Source: Cupriavidus necator A5-1 (GTDB taxonomy: Bacteria > Pseudomonadota > Gammaproteobacteria > Burkholderiales > Burkholderiaceae). From it: a stretch of 64,000 bases of DNA. Of the stretch, positions 24,797 through 33,341 are shown piece by piece. Position numbers and translations under genes: made by a program. Below the pieces are notes generated by a model. That model was not told the DNA's origin. It saw only the letters and a list, made by a program, of their open reading frames with translations, and made no database searches. The DNA is taken from contig NZ_JQLI01000008.1 in NCBI RefSeq assembly GCF_000744095.1, positions 3,348,001 to 3,412,000 on the forward strand. Reading direction: 5' to 3'. Position 1 is the first letter of the stretch; each line of letters starts with the position of its first letter.

Positions 24797-26182
24797 TCAG
24801 GCAGCGCGCCGCGAGGAATCCGGCGCCTGCGGCGAGGTCGTGACGCCCGTGGCAGGTACCGCGGCTGCCGTGCCGTCACCGCCCGCTGTGCGCAAGCTGC
24901 GCTCGAGCGGGAAGATCACCCGGAACACGCTGCCACGGCCAACCTCGCTGGTCACGCGCAGATCGGCATGATGGCGCGACAGCACGTGCTTGACGATGGC
25001 CAGTCCCAGCCCGGTGCCGCCGGTATCGCGCGAGCGGCTGCGGTCAACGCGGTAGAAGCGCTCGGTCAGCCGGGGAATATGTTCCGGCGCGATACCCAGT
25101 CCGGTATCGGCGACCGAGAACACCGCATGGCCGTCCTCCCAGCCAAGCCGCATCGTGATGCGCCCGCCGTCCGGCGTATAGCGCACCGCATTGGACACCA
25201 GGTTGCCCAGCGCGGAAAGCAATTCGGTTTCCGCGCCGCGCAGGCCCACGGTGGTGTCGATTTCGGCCGATACCTGGTGCCGCCCTTGCGACAGCGCCTC
25301 GGCGTCGTGCCTGAGGTGCGCCACCATCGCCTGCACCGGCACGATGTCGTTGCCCGGCGCCTGCTCATCGCTTTCCAGCTTGGCCAGCGCCAGCAGGTCT
25401 TCGACGATGCTCTGCATGCGCACCGACTGCACCAGCATCAGGTCAATATAGCGACGGCGATCCTCCTCCGATACCGGCAGGTCGCGCACGGTCTCCAGGA
25501 AGCCGGTCAGTACCGTCAGCGGCGTCTTCAGCTCGTGCGAGACGTTGGCGACGAAGTCGCGGCGCATGGCCTCGGTGTTCTCGAGCTTGGTGATGTCCTG
25601 CGTGATCACCAGTTTGCGGTTGTCGCCATACGGCAGGATCTGCACCGCGATCACGCTGTGCTTGTGCTCGCCCATGTCGCGCATCACCAGCGGCTCGTCA
25701 AAGCGCTGCCGCGTCAGGTAGTGGACGAACTCGGGCCGGCGGATCAGGTGGGTAATGCGCTGGCGCACGTCGCGCCGCGCATTCAGGCCGAAGTGCTGCT
25801 CGGCCACGTCGTTGCACCATTCGATCTGGTCGGCGTCGTCCAGCATCAGCACACCGTTGGGCGAGGCCTGGATCGCCTGGATAAAGCGCGTATGCTGCTG
25901 CTCGACCTGCAGCACCTGGGTGCGCCAGCGCTTGACCAGCCGGTGCAGCCGGTAATAGACCTCGCCCCACAGGCCGAGCGCGCTCGGGATCTCGCCGTAG
26001 ACCGGCGCGTCCAGCACCTTCCACAGGCGGTTGATCTGGTACAGGTAATAGCAAAGCAGCCAGAACAGCGAGGCGCAGGCAAGCGCCAGCGCCGGCACCG
26101 GGCCGAAGGCCAGGTAGATACCGGCGGACAGCACCAGCAGACCGATCAGGATGGCCGCGGAACGGGCCCAGATGACATTCAT
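24797..26182 (-). CDS. phoR: phosphate-regulon sensor histidine kinase
   Basis: PhoR phosphorylates PhoB when phosphate is scarce. This 461-residue inner-membrane protein has two N-terminal helices (about residues 8-45), a PAS domain (about 100-210, 'IQASPNGVLMLDDADQIEW'), the H-box VSHELKTPLTVLTG, the N-box LGNLVSNAVRYTPDGG, and the ATP-binding loops DTGLGIAPEH and GGTGLGLAIVKHVL. It is the last gene of pstSCAB-phoUBR. A stretch of about 145 bases separates it from phoB. Confidence 0.96.
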   Translation of the reverse strand: MNVIWARSAAILIGLLVLSAGIYLAFGPVPALALACASLFWLLCYYLYQINRLWKVLDAPVYGEIPSALGLWGEVYYRLHRLVKRWRTQVLQVEQQHTRFIQAIQASPNGVLMLDDADQIEWCNDVAEQHFGLNARRDVRQRITHLIRRPEFVHYLTRQRFDEPLVMRDMGEHKHSVIAVQILPYGDNRKLVITQDITKLENTEAMRRDFVANVSHELKTPLTVLTGFLETVRDLPVSEEDRRRYIDLMLVQSVRMQSIVEDLLALAKLESDEQAPGNDIVPVQAMVAHLRHDAEALSQGRHQVSAEIDTTVGLRGAETELLSALGNLVSNAVRYTPDGGRITMRLGWEDGHAVFSVADTGLGIAPEHIPRLTERFYRVDRSRSRDTGGTGLGLAIVKHVLSRHHADLRVTSEVGRGSVFRVIFPLERSLRTAGGDGTAAAVPATGVTTSPQAPDSSRRAA

Positions 26183-26325
26183 GCGCAGGGTTCAGGCTCG
26201 CGACCCGGATTGAGCAAAGGGCCGCTTGGTTGCGACGGAGTGTGCCACGATTTCGCCGCGCCCTGCCAGCAGCGTGGGGATCGGTGGCCGGACCGGGCGC
26301 CGCGCGCCCTGCCCGGCCGGAAGCG

Positions 26326-27033
26326 TCAGGCGCCGGGGGTGCGCGCGAGCCGGTAGCCGCTGCCGCGCACGGTTTCGATCATATTGCTGTAGCCGCCCGG
26401 CGTAAGCGCCGCCCGCAAGCGCTTGATATGGACGTCGACGGTGCGCTCCTCGACAAAGACATGGTCGCCCCAGACTTGGTCGAGCAATTGCGACCGGCTG
26501 TGCACACGCTCCGGATGCGTCATCAGGAAGTGCAGCAGGCGGAACTCGGTGGGGCCCAGGTCCAGCTTGATCGGACCGCTGTCGTCCTGCCCGGTGACGC
26601 GGTGCGTGGCCGGGTCCAGCCGCAGGCCGTTGATCGCGACCACGTCGTCGGTCAGCTGCGGCGCGCGGCGGCGCAGCACGGCCTTGATCCGCGCCAGCAA
26701 TTCCTTGGGCGAGAACGGCTTGGTGACGTAGTCGTCCGCGCCGGCCTCCAGCCCCATCACCTTGTCCTGCTCCTCGCCGCGCGCGGTCAGCATGATGATG
26801 GGGATCTGGCGGGTGCGGTCGTTGGCCCGCAACTCCTTGGCGAAGTTCGCGCCCGACTTGCCCGGGAGCATCCAGTCCAGCAGCACCAGGTCAGGCAGCA
26901 CGTCGCTCATCAGCGACAGCGCCTGCTCGGCGTTGTAGGCCCGGATCGGATAGTGCCCCGCGTGCTGCAGGTTGACGGCGATCAGTTCGGCGATCGCCGG
27001 TTCGTCTTCGACAACGAGAATACTGCTTGGCAT
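26326..27033 (-). CDS. phoB: phosphate-regulon response regulator
   Basis: PhoB activates phosphate-starvation promoters. The 235-residue protein has a receiver domain (acidic pair in VVEDEPA, phospho-acceptor Asp53 in LLDWMLPG, Lys in YVTKPF) and an OmpR-type winged helix with SQLLDQVWGDHVFVEERTVD. The ATG at 27033 is supported by ggag; the longer frame to 27051 is not. It is the likely reader of the boxes upstream of pstS and olsB. Confidence 0.97.
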   Translation of the reverse strand: MPSSILVVEDEPAIAELIAVNLQHAGHYPIRAYNAEQALSLMSDVLPDLVLLDWMLPGKSGANFAKELRANDRTRQIPIIMLTARGEEQDKVMGLEAGADDYVTKPFSPKELLARIKAVLRRRAPQLTDDVVAINGLRLDPATHRVTGQDDSGPIKLDLGPTEFRLLHFLMTHPERVHSRSQLLDQVWGDHVFVEERTVDVHIKRLRAALTPGGYSNMIETVRGSGYRLARTPGA

Positions 27034-27063
27034 GTGTATCGTTCTCCGCAATCAGGCAGCCGC

Positions 27064-27768
27064 TCAGCTCAAGGCTTCGCGCTCCATGTCCTCGCGCGAG
27101 ACATGGCGGACGTCCGTCCCCTTGACAATGTAAATGATAAATTCCGCGATGTTCTTGGCATGGTCGCCGATGCGCTCGATCGCCTTGGCGATGAACAGGA
27201 AGTCCAGCGCGACCGAGATCGTGCGCGGGTCTTCCATCATGTACGTGATCAGCTTGCGCACGAAGCCGCGGAATTCCTCGTCGATGGCCTTGTCGTCCTT
27301 GACGATGCGCGCCGCCGCCACGGTATCCAGGCGGGCAAAGGCGTCCAGCGCCTGGCGCAGCAGCGAGATCGCCATCTCGCCCGAAAGCTTGACCTCGGCG
27401 TAATTGATGCTATGTGCCGACGCGTCTTCCATGATGTGCTTGGTGCGCTTGGCGACCTTCTCGGCCTCGTCGCCGGCGCGCTCGAGGTTGGTGATGGTCT
27501 TGGAGATGGCCATCACCAGGCGCAGGTCGCGCGCGGTCGGCTGGCGCCGGGCGATGATATTGCCGCAGTCGGCGTCGATCTCGACTTCCAGCGCATTGAG
27601 CTGCTGTTCGCGGGCGATGACCTGGTCGGCGACCTCGCCGTCGAAGTCGGTCAGCGCGCGCATGGCGAGCTCGATCTGCGACTCGACCAGGCCGCCCATC
27701 TGCAGCAGCTTGGTGTTGATCGCGTTGAGGTCGGCGTCGAACTGGGTCGACAGGTGCTTGTCTGTCAT
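27064..27768 (-). CDS. phoU: phosphate signalling complex regulator PhoU
   Basis: PhoU links the Pst transporter to PhoR and keeps the regulon off when phosphate is plentiful. The 234-residue protein is all-helical, with two PhoU repeats (LLQMGGLVESQIELAMRAL and a second around DDKAIDEEFRGFVRKLI) and metal-binding acidic residues such as ERAGDEAEKVA and ERIGDHAKNIAE. It lies between pstB and phoB. Confidence 0.96.
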   Translation of the reverse strand: MTDKHLSTQFDADLNAINTKLLQMGGLVESQIELAMRALTDFDGEVADQVIAREQQLNALEVEIDADCGNIIARRQPTARDLRLVMAISKTITNLERAGDEAEKVAKRTKHIMEDASAHSINYAEVKLSGEMAISLLRQALDAFARLDTVAAARIVKDDKAIDEEFRGFVRKLITYMMEDPRTISVALDFLFIAKAIERIGDHAKNIAEFIIYIVKGTDVRHVSREDMEREALS

Positions 27769-27823
27769 GGGTTTCTCCTGGCCGCTGTTGGTATGCTACG
27801 CCCTGCGGTGACGATCAGCCGAA

Positions 27824-28612
27824 TCAACCGAAGCGGCCGGTAATGTAGTCTTCCGTTTCCTTGCGGTGCGGCTTGATGAAGATCTTCTCGGTCTCGCCGA
27901 ACTCGATCAGCTCGCCCAGGTACATGTAGGCGGTGTAGTCCGAGCAGCGCGCCGCCTGCTGCATGTTGTGGGTGACGATCACGACCGTGTACTCGTCCTT
28001 CAGCTCGGCGATCAGTTCCTCGATGCGGCCGGTGGAGATCGGGTCCAGCGCCGAGCATGGCTCGTCCAGCAGCAGCACTTCCGGGCGGATGGCAATGCCG
28101 CGCGCGATGCACAGGCGCTGCTGCTGGCCGCCGGACAGGCCGTAGCCCGACTGGTTCAGCTTGTCCTTGGCCTCGTTCCACAGCGCCGCCTTGGTCAGCG
28201 CCCACTCCACGCGGTCATCCATCTCCGAACGCGACAGCTTCTCGAACAGGCGCACGCCAAAGGCGATGTTGTCATAGATCGACATCGGGAACGGCGTCGG
28301 CTTCTGGAACACCATGCCGACCTTGGCGCGCAAGAGCGCGATGTCCTGGCGCGCGGTCAGCAGGTTGTCACCGTCCATGTTGATTTCACCTTCAGCGCGC
28401 TGCTCGGGGTACAGCGCATACATCTTGTTGAAGGTGCGCAGCAGCGTCGACTTGCCGCAGCCCGACGGCCCGATAAAGGCCGTGACCTTGCGGTCGGGGA
28501 TCGACATGTTGATGTTCTTCAGCGCATGGAACTGGCCGTAGTAGAAGTTCAGGTTGCGCACGTCGATCTTGGCGCGTACCGAATCGGGAATGTCGATGAC
28601 GGTGGAAGTCAT
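27824..28612 (-). CDS. pstB: phosphate ABC transporter ATP-binding protein
   Basis: This 262-residue ATPase drives high-affinity phosphate import. It has Walker A GPSGCGKST, signature LSGGQQQR, Walker B VLLLDEPCSALD and the switch His in VTHNMQQA. It follows pstA by about 50 bases. Confidence 0.97.
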   Translation of the reverse strand: MTSTVIDIPDSVRAKIDVRNLNFYYGQFHALKNINMSIPDRKVTAFIGPSGCGKSTLLRTFNKMYALYPEQRAEGEINMDGDNLLTARQDIALLRAKVGMVFQKPTPFPMSIYDNIAFGVRLFEKLSRSEMDDRVEWALTKAALWNEAKDKLNQSGYGLSGGQQQRLCIARGIAIRPEVLLLDEPCSALDPISTGRIEELIAELKDEYTVVIVTHNMQQAARCSDYTAYMYLGELIEFGETEKIFIKPHRKETEDYITGRFG

Positions 28613-28664
28613 TGCGTTTCTCGCTTGCAGTCTTTGGGGCGGACGGGTTGCGTGGTCCGGCCGC

Positions 28665-29573
28665 TTATTTCTTGAACAGGATGCGCGCCAGGATATTCAG
28701 GGCCAGCACGCCGAGCGTAATCAGGAACACACCCGCCCAGGCCAGCTGCTGCCATTCAGTGAACGGGCTCATGGCGAAGCGGAAGATCGTCACCGGCAGG
28801 TTGGCCATCGGCTTGTTCAGGTCGCTGGTCCAGAACTGGTTGGACAGCGCGGTGAACAGCAGCGGCGCGGTTTCGCCGGCGATACGGGCCACTGCCAGCA
28901 ATACCCCGGTCACAATCCCGGCGTAGGATGACTTCACCGTGATCGACATCACCATCTTCCACTTGGGCGTGCCCAGCGCGAAGGCGGCCTCGCGCAGTGC
29001 GTTGGGCACCAGGTTCAGCATGTTCTCGGTGGTGCGCACCACGATCGGCACCTGCAGAAGCGCCAGCGCGCAGACCCCGGCCCAGCCCGAGAAGTGGCCC
29101 ATGCGAGTCACTACCAGCGCGTAGACGAACAAGCCGATCACGATCGACGGCGCCGACAGCAGGATGTCGTTGATAAAGCGGATAAGGCTGGCCAGCGGCG
29201 AGCTCTTGCCATACTCCGCCAGGTAGATGCCGGCCAGGATGCCCAGCGGCGTGCCGAACAGCGTGGCCATGCCGACCATCACGAAGCTGCCGAAGATGGC
29301 ATTGGCGAGGCCACCGCCGGCGGTGTTGGGGGCCGGCGTCATCTGCGTGAACAGGTCCAGCGACAGGCCTCCCACGCCCAGCGTGACGGTAGTCCACAGA
29401 ATCCACGCCAGCCAGAACAGGCCGAAGCCCATCGCCACCAGCGAGGCGGTCAGCGCATACAGGTTGGTGCGGCGGCGGCGCGCCTGAAGCCGGGCGCGGA
29501 TGGCATCCGCGTCGGGGCGGACCGCCGGGATCGATACGGTAGAGGTAGACACGGCTTGGCTCGCGTGGCTCAT
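28665..29573 (-). CDS. pstA: phosphate ABC transporter permease
   Basis: This 302-residue inner-membrane protein has about six helices and the permease loop 'REAAFALGTPKWKMVMSITV'. It pairs with PstC. Its start overlaps the pstC stop by 4 bases. Confidence 0.95.
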   Translation of the reverse strand: MSHASQAVSTSTVSIPAVRPDADAIRARLQARRRRTNLYALTASLVAMGFGLFWLAWILWTTVTLGVGGLSLDLFTQMTPAPNTAGGGLANAIFGSFVMVGMATLFGTPLGILAGIYLAEYGKSSPLASLIRFINDILLSAPSIVIGLFVYALVVTRMGHFSGWAGVCALALLQVPIVVRTTENMLNLVPNALREAAFALGTPKWKMVMSITVKSSYAGIVTGVLLAVARIAGETAPLLFTALSNQFWTSDLNKPMANLPVTIFRFAMSPFTEWQQLAWAGVFLITLGVLALNILARILFKK

Positions 29574-30538
29574 TTGGTACCCTCATTTTTTGCCAGTCGC
29601 AGCAGCAACAGCTTGGACAGCGCCAGCACCACGAAGGTAATGAAGAACAGGATCAGGCCCAGCTCCATCAGCGCGGCGGTGTGCAGGCCGGCGCCGGCTT
29701 CGGCGAACTCGTTGGCCAGCGCCGAGGTGATGCTGTTGCCCGGCGAGAACAGCGAAGCGCTGTCCAGCAGGTTGGTGTTGCCGATCACGAAGGTCACGGC
29801 CATTGTTTCGCCCAGCGCGCGGCCCAGGCCGAGCATGACGCCGCCAATGACGCCGGCGCGGGTGTACGGCAGCACCACGTTCCACATCACTTCCCAGGTG
29901 GTGCAGCCCACGCCGTAGGCGGATTCCTTGAGCAGCACCGGGGTGACTTCAAACACGTCGCGCATCACCGAGGCGATGTACGGGATGATCATGATCGCCA
30001 GGATTACGCCCGCGCACAGCAGGCCGATGCCCAGCGGCGCGCCCTGGAACAGCTTGCCGACCACCGGCAGCTGGCCGACCGTGGCGGCCAGGGGCTTTTG
30101 GAAATACTCGCCGAAGATCGGCGCGAACACGAGCAGGCCCCACATGCCGTAGACGATCGACGGCACTGCAGCCAGCAGTTCGATGGCGGTGCCCAGCGGG
30201 CGGCGCAGCCACGCCGGCGACAGCTCGGTCAGGAACAGCGCGATGCCGAAGCTCACCGGCACCGCGATGATCAGTGCGATCAGCGAGGTCACGACGGTGC
30301 CGTAGATCGGCACCAGCGCGCCATAGACATCGGCGGGAGGATCCCACTCCGCGGTCCACAGGAAGCGCGCGCCAAAGGTCTGGATCGAAGGCCAGGCGCT
30401 GATCGCGAGCGAGACGATGATGCCGCCCAGCAGCAGCAACGTCAGGATCGCGGCGCCGCGCGTCAGGCCGCCGAACAGGATGTCGCCGGTGCGGCTTGGA
30501 GGCTGGACGTTGCGGATTTCGGAGGGGGTAGTCGCCAT
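29570..30538 (-). CDS. pstC: phosphate ABC transporter permease
   Basis: This 322-residue inner-membrane permease has about six helices and the loop 'LKESAYGVGCTTWEVMWNVV'. Family phrases include FLWTAEWDPPADVYGALVPI and ELLAAVPSIVYGMWGL. It is separated from pstS by three stem-loops and overlaps pstA by 4 bases. Confidence 0.96.
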   Translation of the reverse strand: MATTPSEIRNVQPPSRTGDILFGGLTRGAAILTLLLLGGIIVSLAISAWPSIQTFGARFLWTAEWDPPADVYGALVPIYGTVVTSLIALIIAVPVSFGIALFLTELSPAWLRRPLGTAIELLAAVPSIVYGMWGLLVFAPIFGEYFQKPLAATVGQLPVVGKLFQGAPLGIGLLCAGVILAIMIIPYIASVMRDVFEVTPVLLKESAYGVGCTTWEVMWNVVLPYTRAGVIGGVMLGLGRALGETMAVTFVIGNTNLLDSASLFSPGNSITSALANEFAEAGAGLHTAALMELGLILFFITFVVLALSKLLLLRLAKNEGTK

Positions 30539-30562
30539 GTCGGGAATTCAGGGTGGATCGCC

Positions 30563-30640
30563 GCTTCCGCCTGGGCGGAAGCCCGGTGTCCTGGCGGGAT
30601 TCGGGCTGCCCGGACACCGGCCCCGCAGTCACGCGGGGCC
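30563..30640 (-). other. three consecutive stem-loops between pstS and pstC
   Basis: There are three perfect stems: GCTTCCGC/GCGGAAGC (30563-30582, 4-base loop), CCGGTGTCC/GGACACCGG (30583-30620) and GGCCCCGC/GCGGGGCC (30619-30640). None has a U tract. They probably protect the 3' end of pstS mRNA and lower pstCAB relative to pstS, a usual need of binding-protein operons. Confidence 0.6.
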
Positions 30641-30655
30641 GGCGATACCGTCAGA

Positions 30656-31687
30656 TCAGTACAGCGCCTTGCCCGAGGCGTCCTTGACGCTGGTCTTCCA
30701 GGTCGAGCGGATCTGGTTCACCACGTTCTCCGGCAGCGGCACGTAGTCAAGGTCGGCGGCCATGTTGGCGCCGCTCTTGTAGGCCCAGTCGAAGAACTTC
30801 AGCACTTCGGCACCCTGCGCTGCCTTTTCCTGGTTCTTGTGGACCAGGATGAAGGTCGCGCCGGCGATCGGCCAGGCATCCTTGCCCGACTGGTTGGTCA
30901 GGATCTGGTAGTAGCTCTTGCTCCAGTCCGCACCAGCCGCGGCGGCCTTGAAGGCATCGTCGCCCGGCTTGACCACGGCGCCCGACGCGTTCTTCATGTT
31001 CACGTGGGTCATCTTGTTCTGCTTGGCGTAGGCGTACTCGACGTAGCCGATGGCGCCGTTCAGGCGCTGCACGAAGGCGGCCACGCCTTCATTGCCCTTG
31101 CCGCCGGTGCCGCCACCCGGCCAGTTGACCGTGGTGCCCTCGCCCACCGCACTCTTCCAGTCGGGGCTGACCTTGGTCAGGTAGTTGGTGAAGATGAAGG
31201 TGGTGCCCGAACCGTCGGCGCGGCGCACCGGCAGGATGTCCTGGTTCGGCAGCTTGGCTTGCGGGTTCAGCGCCTTGATCGCGGGGTCATCCCACTTCTT
31301 GATCTTGCCCAGGTAGATATTGGCCAGCACCTCGCCGGTGATGGTCAGGTCGCCCGGCTTCACGCCCTGCAGGTTGATCACCGGCACCACGCCGCCGATC
31401 ACGGTCGGGAACTGGACTAGGCCCTGCTTGTTCAGCTCCTCGTCCTTCAGCGGCGCGTCCGAGGCGCCGAAATCGACCGTCTTGGCGCCGATCTGCTTGA
31501 TGCCGCCCGACGAGCCGATGGATTGATAGTTGACCTTGTTGCCCGTTGCTTTTTGGTATGCGTCGGCCCACTTGGAATACACGGGCGCCGGGAAAGAAGC
31601 GCCTGCACCGGTAATTTCCGCCGCGAACGCAGTGCCTGCTACCACCATCGAAACGATGCCTGCCACGGCAGTCTTGACCAGTTTCAT
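30656..31687 (-). CDS. pstS: periplasmic phosphate-binding protein
   Basis: PstS captures inorganic phosphate in the periplasm and hands it to PstCAB. The 343-residue precursor has a clear signal peptide cut after GTAFA (about residue 22), then EITGAGASFPAPVYSKWADA. The phosphate-site loops SSGG and RRADGSGTTFIFTNYL are both present. The ATG at 31687 has ggagg close upstream. It is the first gene of pstSCAB-phoUBR, with Pho boxes upstream. Confidence 0.97.
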   Translation of the reverse strand: MKLVKTAVAGIVSMVVAGTAFAAEITGAGASFPAPVYSKWADAYQKATGNKVNYQSIGSSGGIKQIGAKTVDFGASDAPLKDEELNKQGLVQFPTVIGGVVPVINLQGVKPGDLTITGEVLANIYLGKIKKWDDPAIKALNPQAKLPNQDILPVRRADGSGTTFIFTNYLTKVSPDWKSAVGEGTTVNWPGGGTGGKGNEGVAAFVQRLNGAIGYVEYAYAKQNKMTHVNMKNASGAVVKPGDDAFKAAAAGADWSKSYYQILTNQSGKDAWPIAGATFILVHKNQEKAAQGAEVLKFFDWAYKSGANMAADLDYVPLPENVVNQIRSTWKTSVKDASGKALY

Positions 31688-31714
31688 ATGTCCTCCAGAG
31701 AACATTGGTTGGGA

Positions 31715-31771
31715 ATGACAAATTTTTGACAAGACGAACTCTATGCTCCCCATATGACAATTCCGTGACAT
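31715..31771 (-). promoter_or_regulatory. two Pho boxes and -10 of the pst operon
   Basis: On the minus strand the upstream box is ATGTCAC-GGAA-TTGTCAT (31771 to 31754). Exactly ten bases later comes TAGAGT (31743 to 31738) as -10. A second box, TTGTCAA-AAAT-TTGTCAT (31732 to 31715), overlaps the predicted transcription start. Both have the 11-bp direct-repeat period of PhoB sites. Confidence 0.75.
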
Positions 31772-31870
31772 CTTTAAATCTTCTTGAAACCCGCTGCCAG
31801 CAAGGGATCACGGTTGCCATCGTGTTGTCACGGCCTCGAAATGTGACGGCGGTTAATTGCGTTCTGGTGT

Positions 31871-31899
31871 AAAAAAACGCCGAGGCTGACCCCGGCGTT
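31871..31899 (-). terminator. glmM terminator
   Basis: Stem AACGCCG/CGGCGTT (31876-31882 with 31893-31899) with a minus-strand T run (complement of the a-run from 31871). It lies just after the glmM stop. Confidence 0.8.
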
Positions 31900-31919
31900 C
31901 TACGTGAGGATGCGGCGTA

Positions 31920-33263
31920 TCAGGCGCCGAGCGCGTCTGCCAGGGTTTTGGCTGCGCGCTCGGCCATCTCGGCCTGTTCGGCCTCGACCATCACGCGCAC
32001 CACCGGCTCCGTGCCCGAAGCGCGAATCAGCACCCGGCCGCGGCCTTCCAGCTGCGGCTCGATGGTTGCGCGCGCGGCTTGCAGGCCGGCATGCGATTGC
32101 CAGTCGAAGCCCTTCTGCACGCGCACGTTGATCAGCGTTTGCGGGAACAAGTCCACGCCTTCCAGCAGCTGCGCCAGCGTCTTGCCGCTGCGGCGCAGCG
32201 CCGCCAGCACCTGGAGCGCCGACACAATACCGTCGCCGGTGCTGTGCCGGTCCAGGCACAGCAGGTGGCCGGAACCCTCGCCGCCCAGCGTCCACTTGCG
32301 CTTGTTCAGCTCTTCCAGCACATAACGGTCGCCCACCTTGGCGCGCACGAACTCGACGCCCTGGCGCTTGAGCGCCAGTTCCACCGCCATATTGGTCATC
32401 AGCGTGCCGACGGCGCCCGGCACCGACTGGCCAACGGCCTGGCGGTCGCGCACGATCAGGTACAGAAGTTCGTCGCCGTTGTAGAGGCGTCCGCTCGCGT
32501 CCACCACTTGCAGCCGGTCGGCGTCGCCGTCGAAGGCCAGGCCCAGGTCCGCGCCGTTGGCCCTGACCGCCTCGATCAGCTTGGCCGGCGCGGTGGCACC
32601 GTAGCCGTCGTTGATATTGCGACCGTCCGGCTGGTTGCCGATGGAAACGACATCGGCGCCCAGTTCATGGAACACGTGCGGGGCGATGTGGTAGGCCGCG
32701 CCGTGGGCGCAGTCGACCACCAGCTTGAGCCCGTGCAGGTCCTGCTCGTGCGGGAAAGTGCTCTTGCAGAATTCGATATAGCGGCCGGGGGCATCGTTGA
32801 TACGGCGCGCGCGGCCCAGTTCCTCGGACGGCGCGCAAACCATCGGCTCCTCCATGGCGGCCTCGATTTCGGCCTCGACCTCATCGGGCAGCTTGTCGCC
32901 ATCGGCGGAGAAGAACTTGATGCCGTTGTCGTAGTAGGGATTGTGGCTGGCAGAGATCACTACACCGGCGGACAGCCGCAGCGCGCGTGTCAGGTAGGCG
33001 ATGCCGGGCGTGGGCAGCGGCCCGGTCAGCAGCACATGCACGCCGGCCGAGGTGAAGCCGGCTTCCAGCGCCGCTTCCAGCATATAGCCGGAAATGCGCG
33101 TGTCCTTGCCGATCAGCACGGTCGGGCGACCCTGTCCGGTCTTGGCCCCGTGGGCCAGCACCTTGCCGGCGGCATGGCCCAGGCGCATCACGAAGTCCGG
33201 CGTGATCGGCGCCTCGCCAACCCTGCCCCGTATGCCATCCGTCCCAAAGTACTTGCGTGTCAT
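31920..33263 (-). CDS. glmM: phosphoglucosamine mutase
   Basis: GlmM converts glucosamine-6-phosphate to glucosamine-1-phosphate for peptidoglycan and LPS precursors. The 447-residue protein begins KYFGTDGIRG, has the phospho-serine loop ISASHNP (Ser106), metal loop DGDADR and phosphate-binding RASGTEPVVRVMVEA. It follows folP by about 80 bases, as in many proteobacteria (ftsH-folP-glmM). Confidence 0.97.
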   Translation of the reverse strand: MTRKYFGTDGIRGRVGEAPITPDFVMRLGHAAGKVLAHGAKTGQGRPTVLIGKDTRISGYMLEAALEAGFTSAGVHVLLTGPLPTPGIAYLTRALRLSAGVVISASHNPYYDNGIKFFSADGDKLPDEVEAEIEAAMEEPMVCAPSEELGRARRINDAPGRYIEFCKSTFPHEQDLHGLKLVVDCAHGAAYHIAPHVFHELGADVVSIGNQPDGRNINDGYGATAPAKLIEAVRANGADLGLAFDGDADRLQVVDASGRLYNGDELLYLIVRDRQAVGQSVPGAVGTLMTNMAVELALKRQGVEFVRAKVGDRYVLEELNKRKWTLGGEGSGHLLCLDRHSTGDGIVSALQVLAALRRSGKTLAQLLEGVDLFPQTLINVRVQKGFDWQSHAGLQAARATIEPQLEGRGRVLIRASGTEPVVRVMVEAEQAEMAERAAKTLADALGA

Positions 33264-33341
33264 TCGCTGATTCCCTTTCTCTGTTCGTTGCTCCGTCAGA
33301 CGCTCTCTGGCGCTCTGCCCTGCACTTCCCGGCGACGCGCC

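Noticed and set aside
26230..27843. Long plus-strand open frame opposite phoB and phoU
   Set aside because: It is a shadow of two well-supported minus-strand genes; similar shadows lie opposite yejB, gltX, ppx and the monooxygenase gene.
31801..31860. Further GTCAC-like sequences upstream of pstS as a third Pho box
   Set aside because: The two occurrences face opposite ways and do not have 11-bp spacing.
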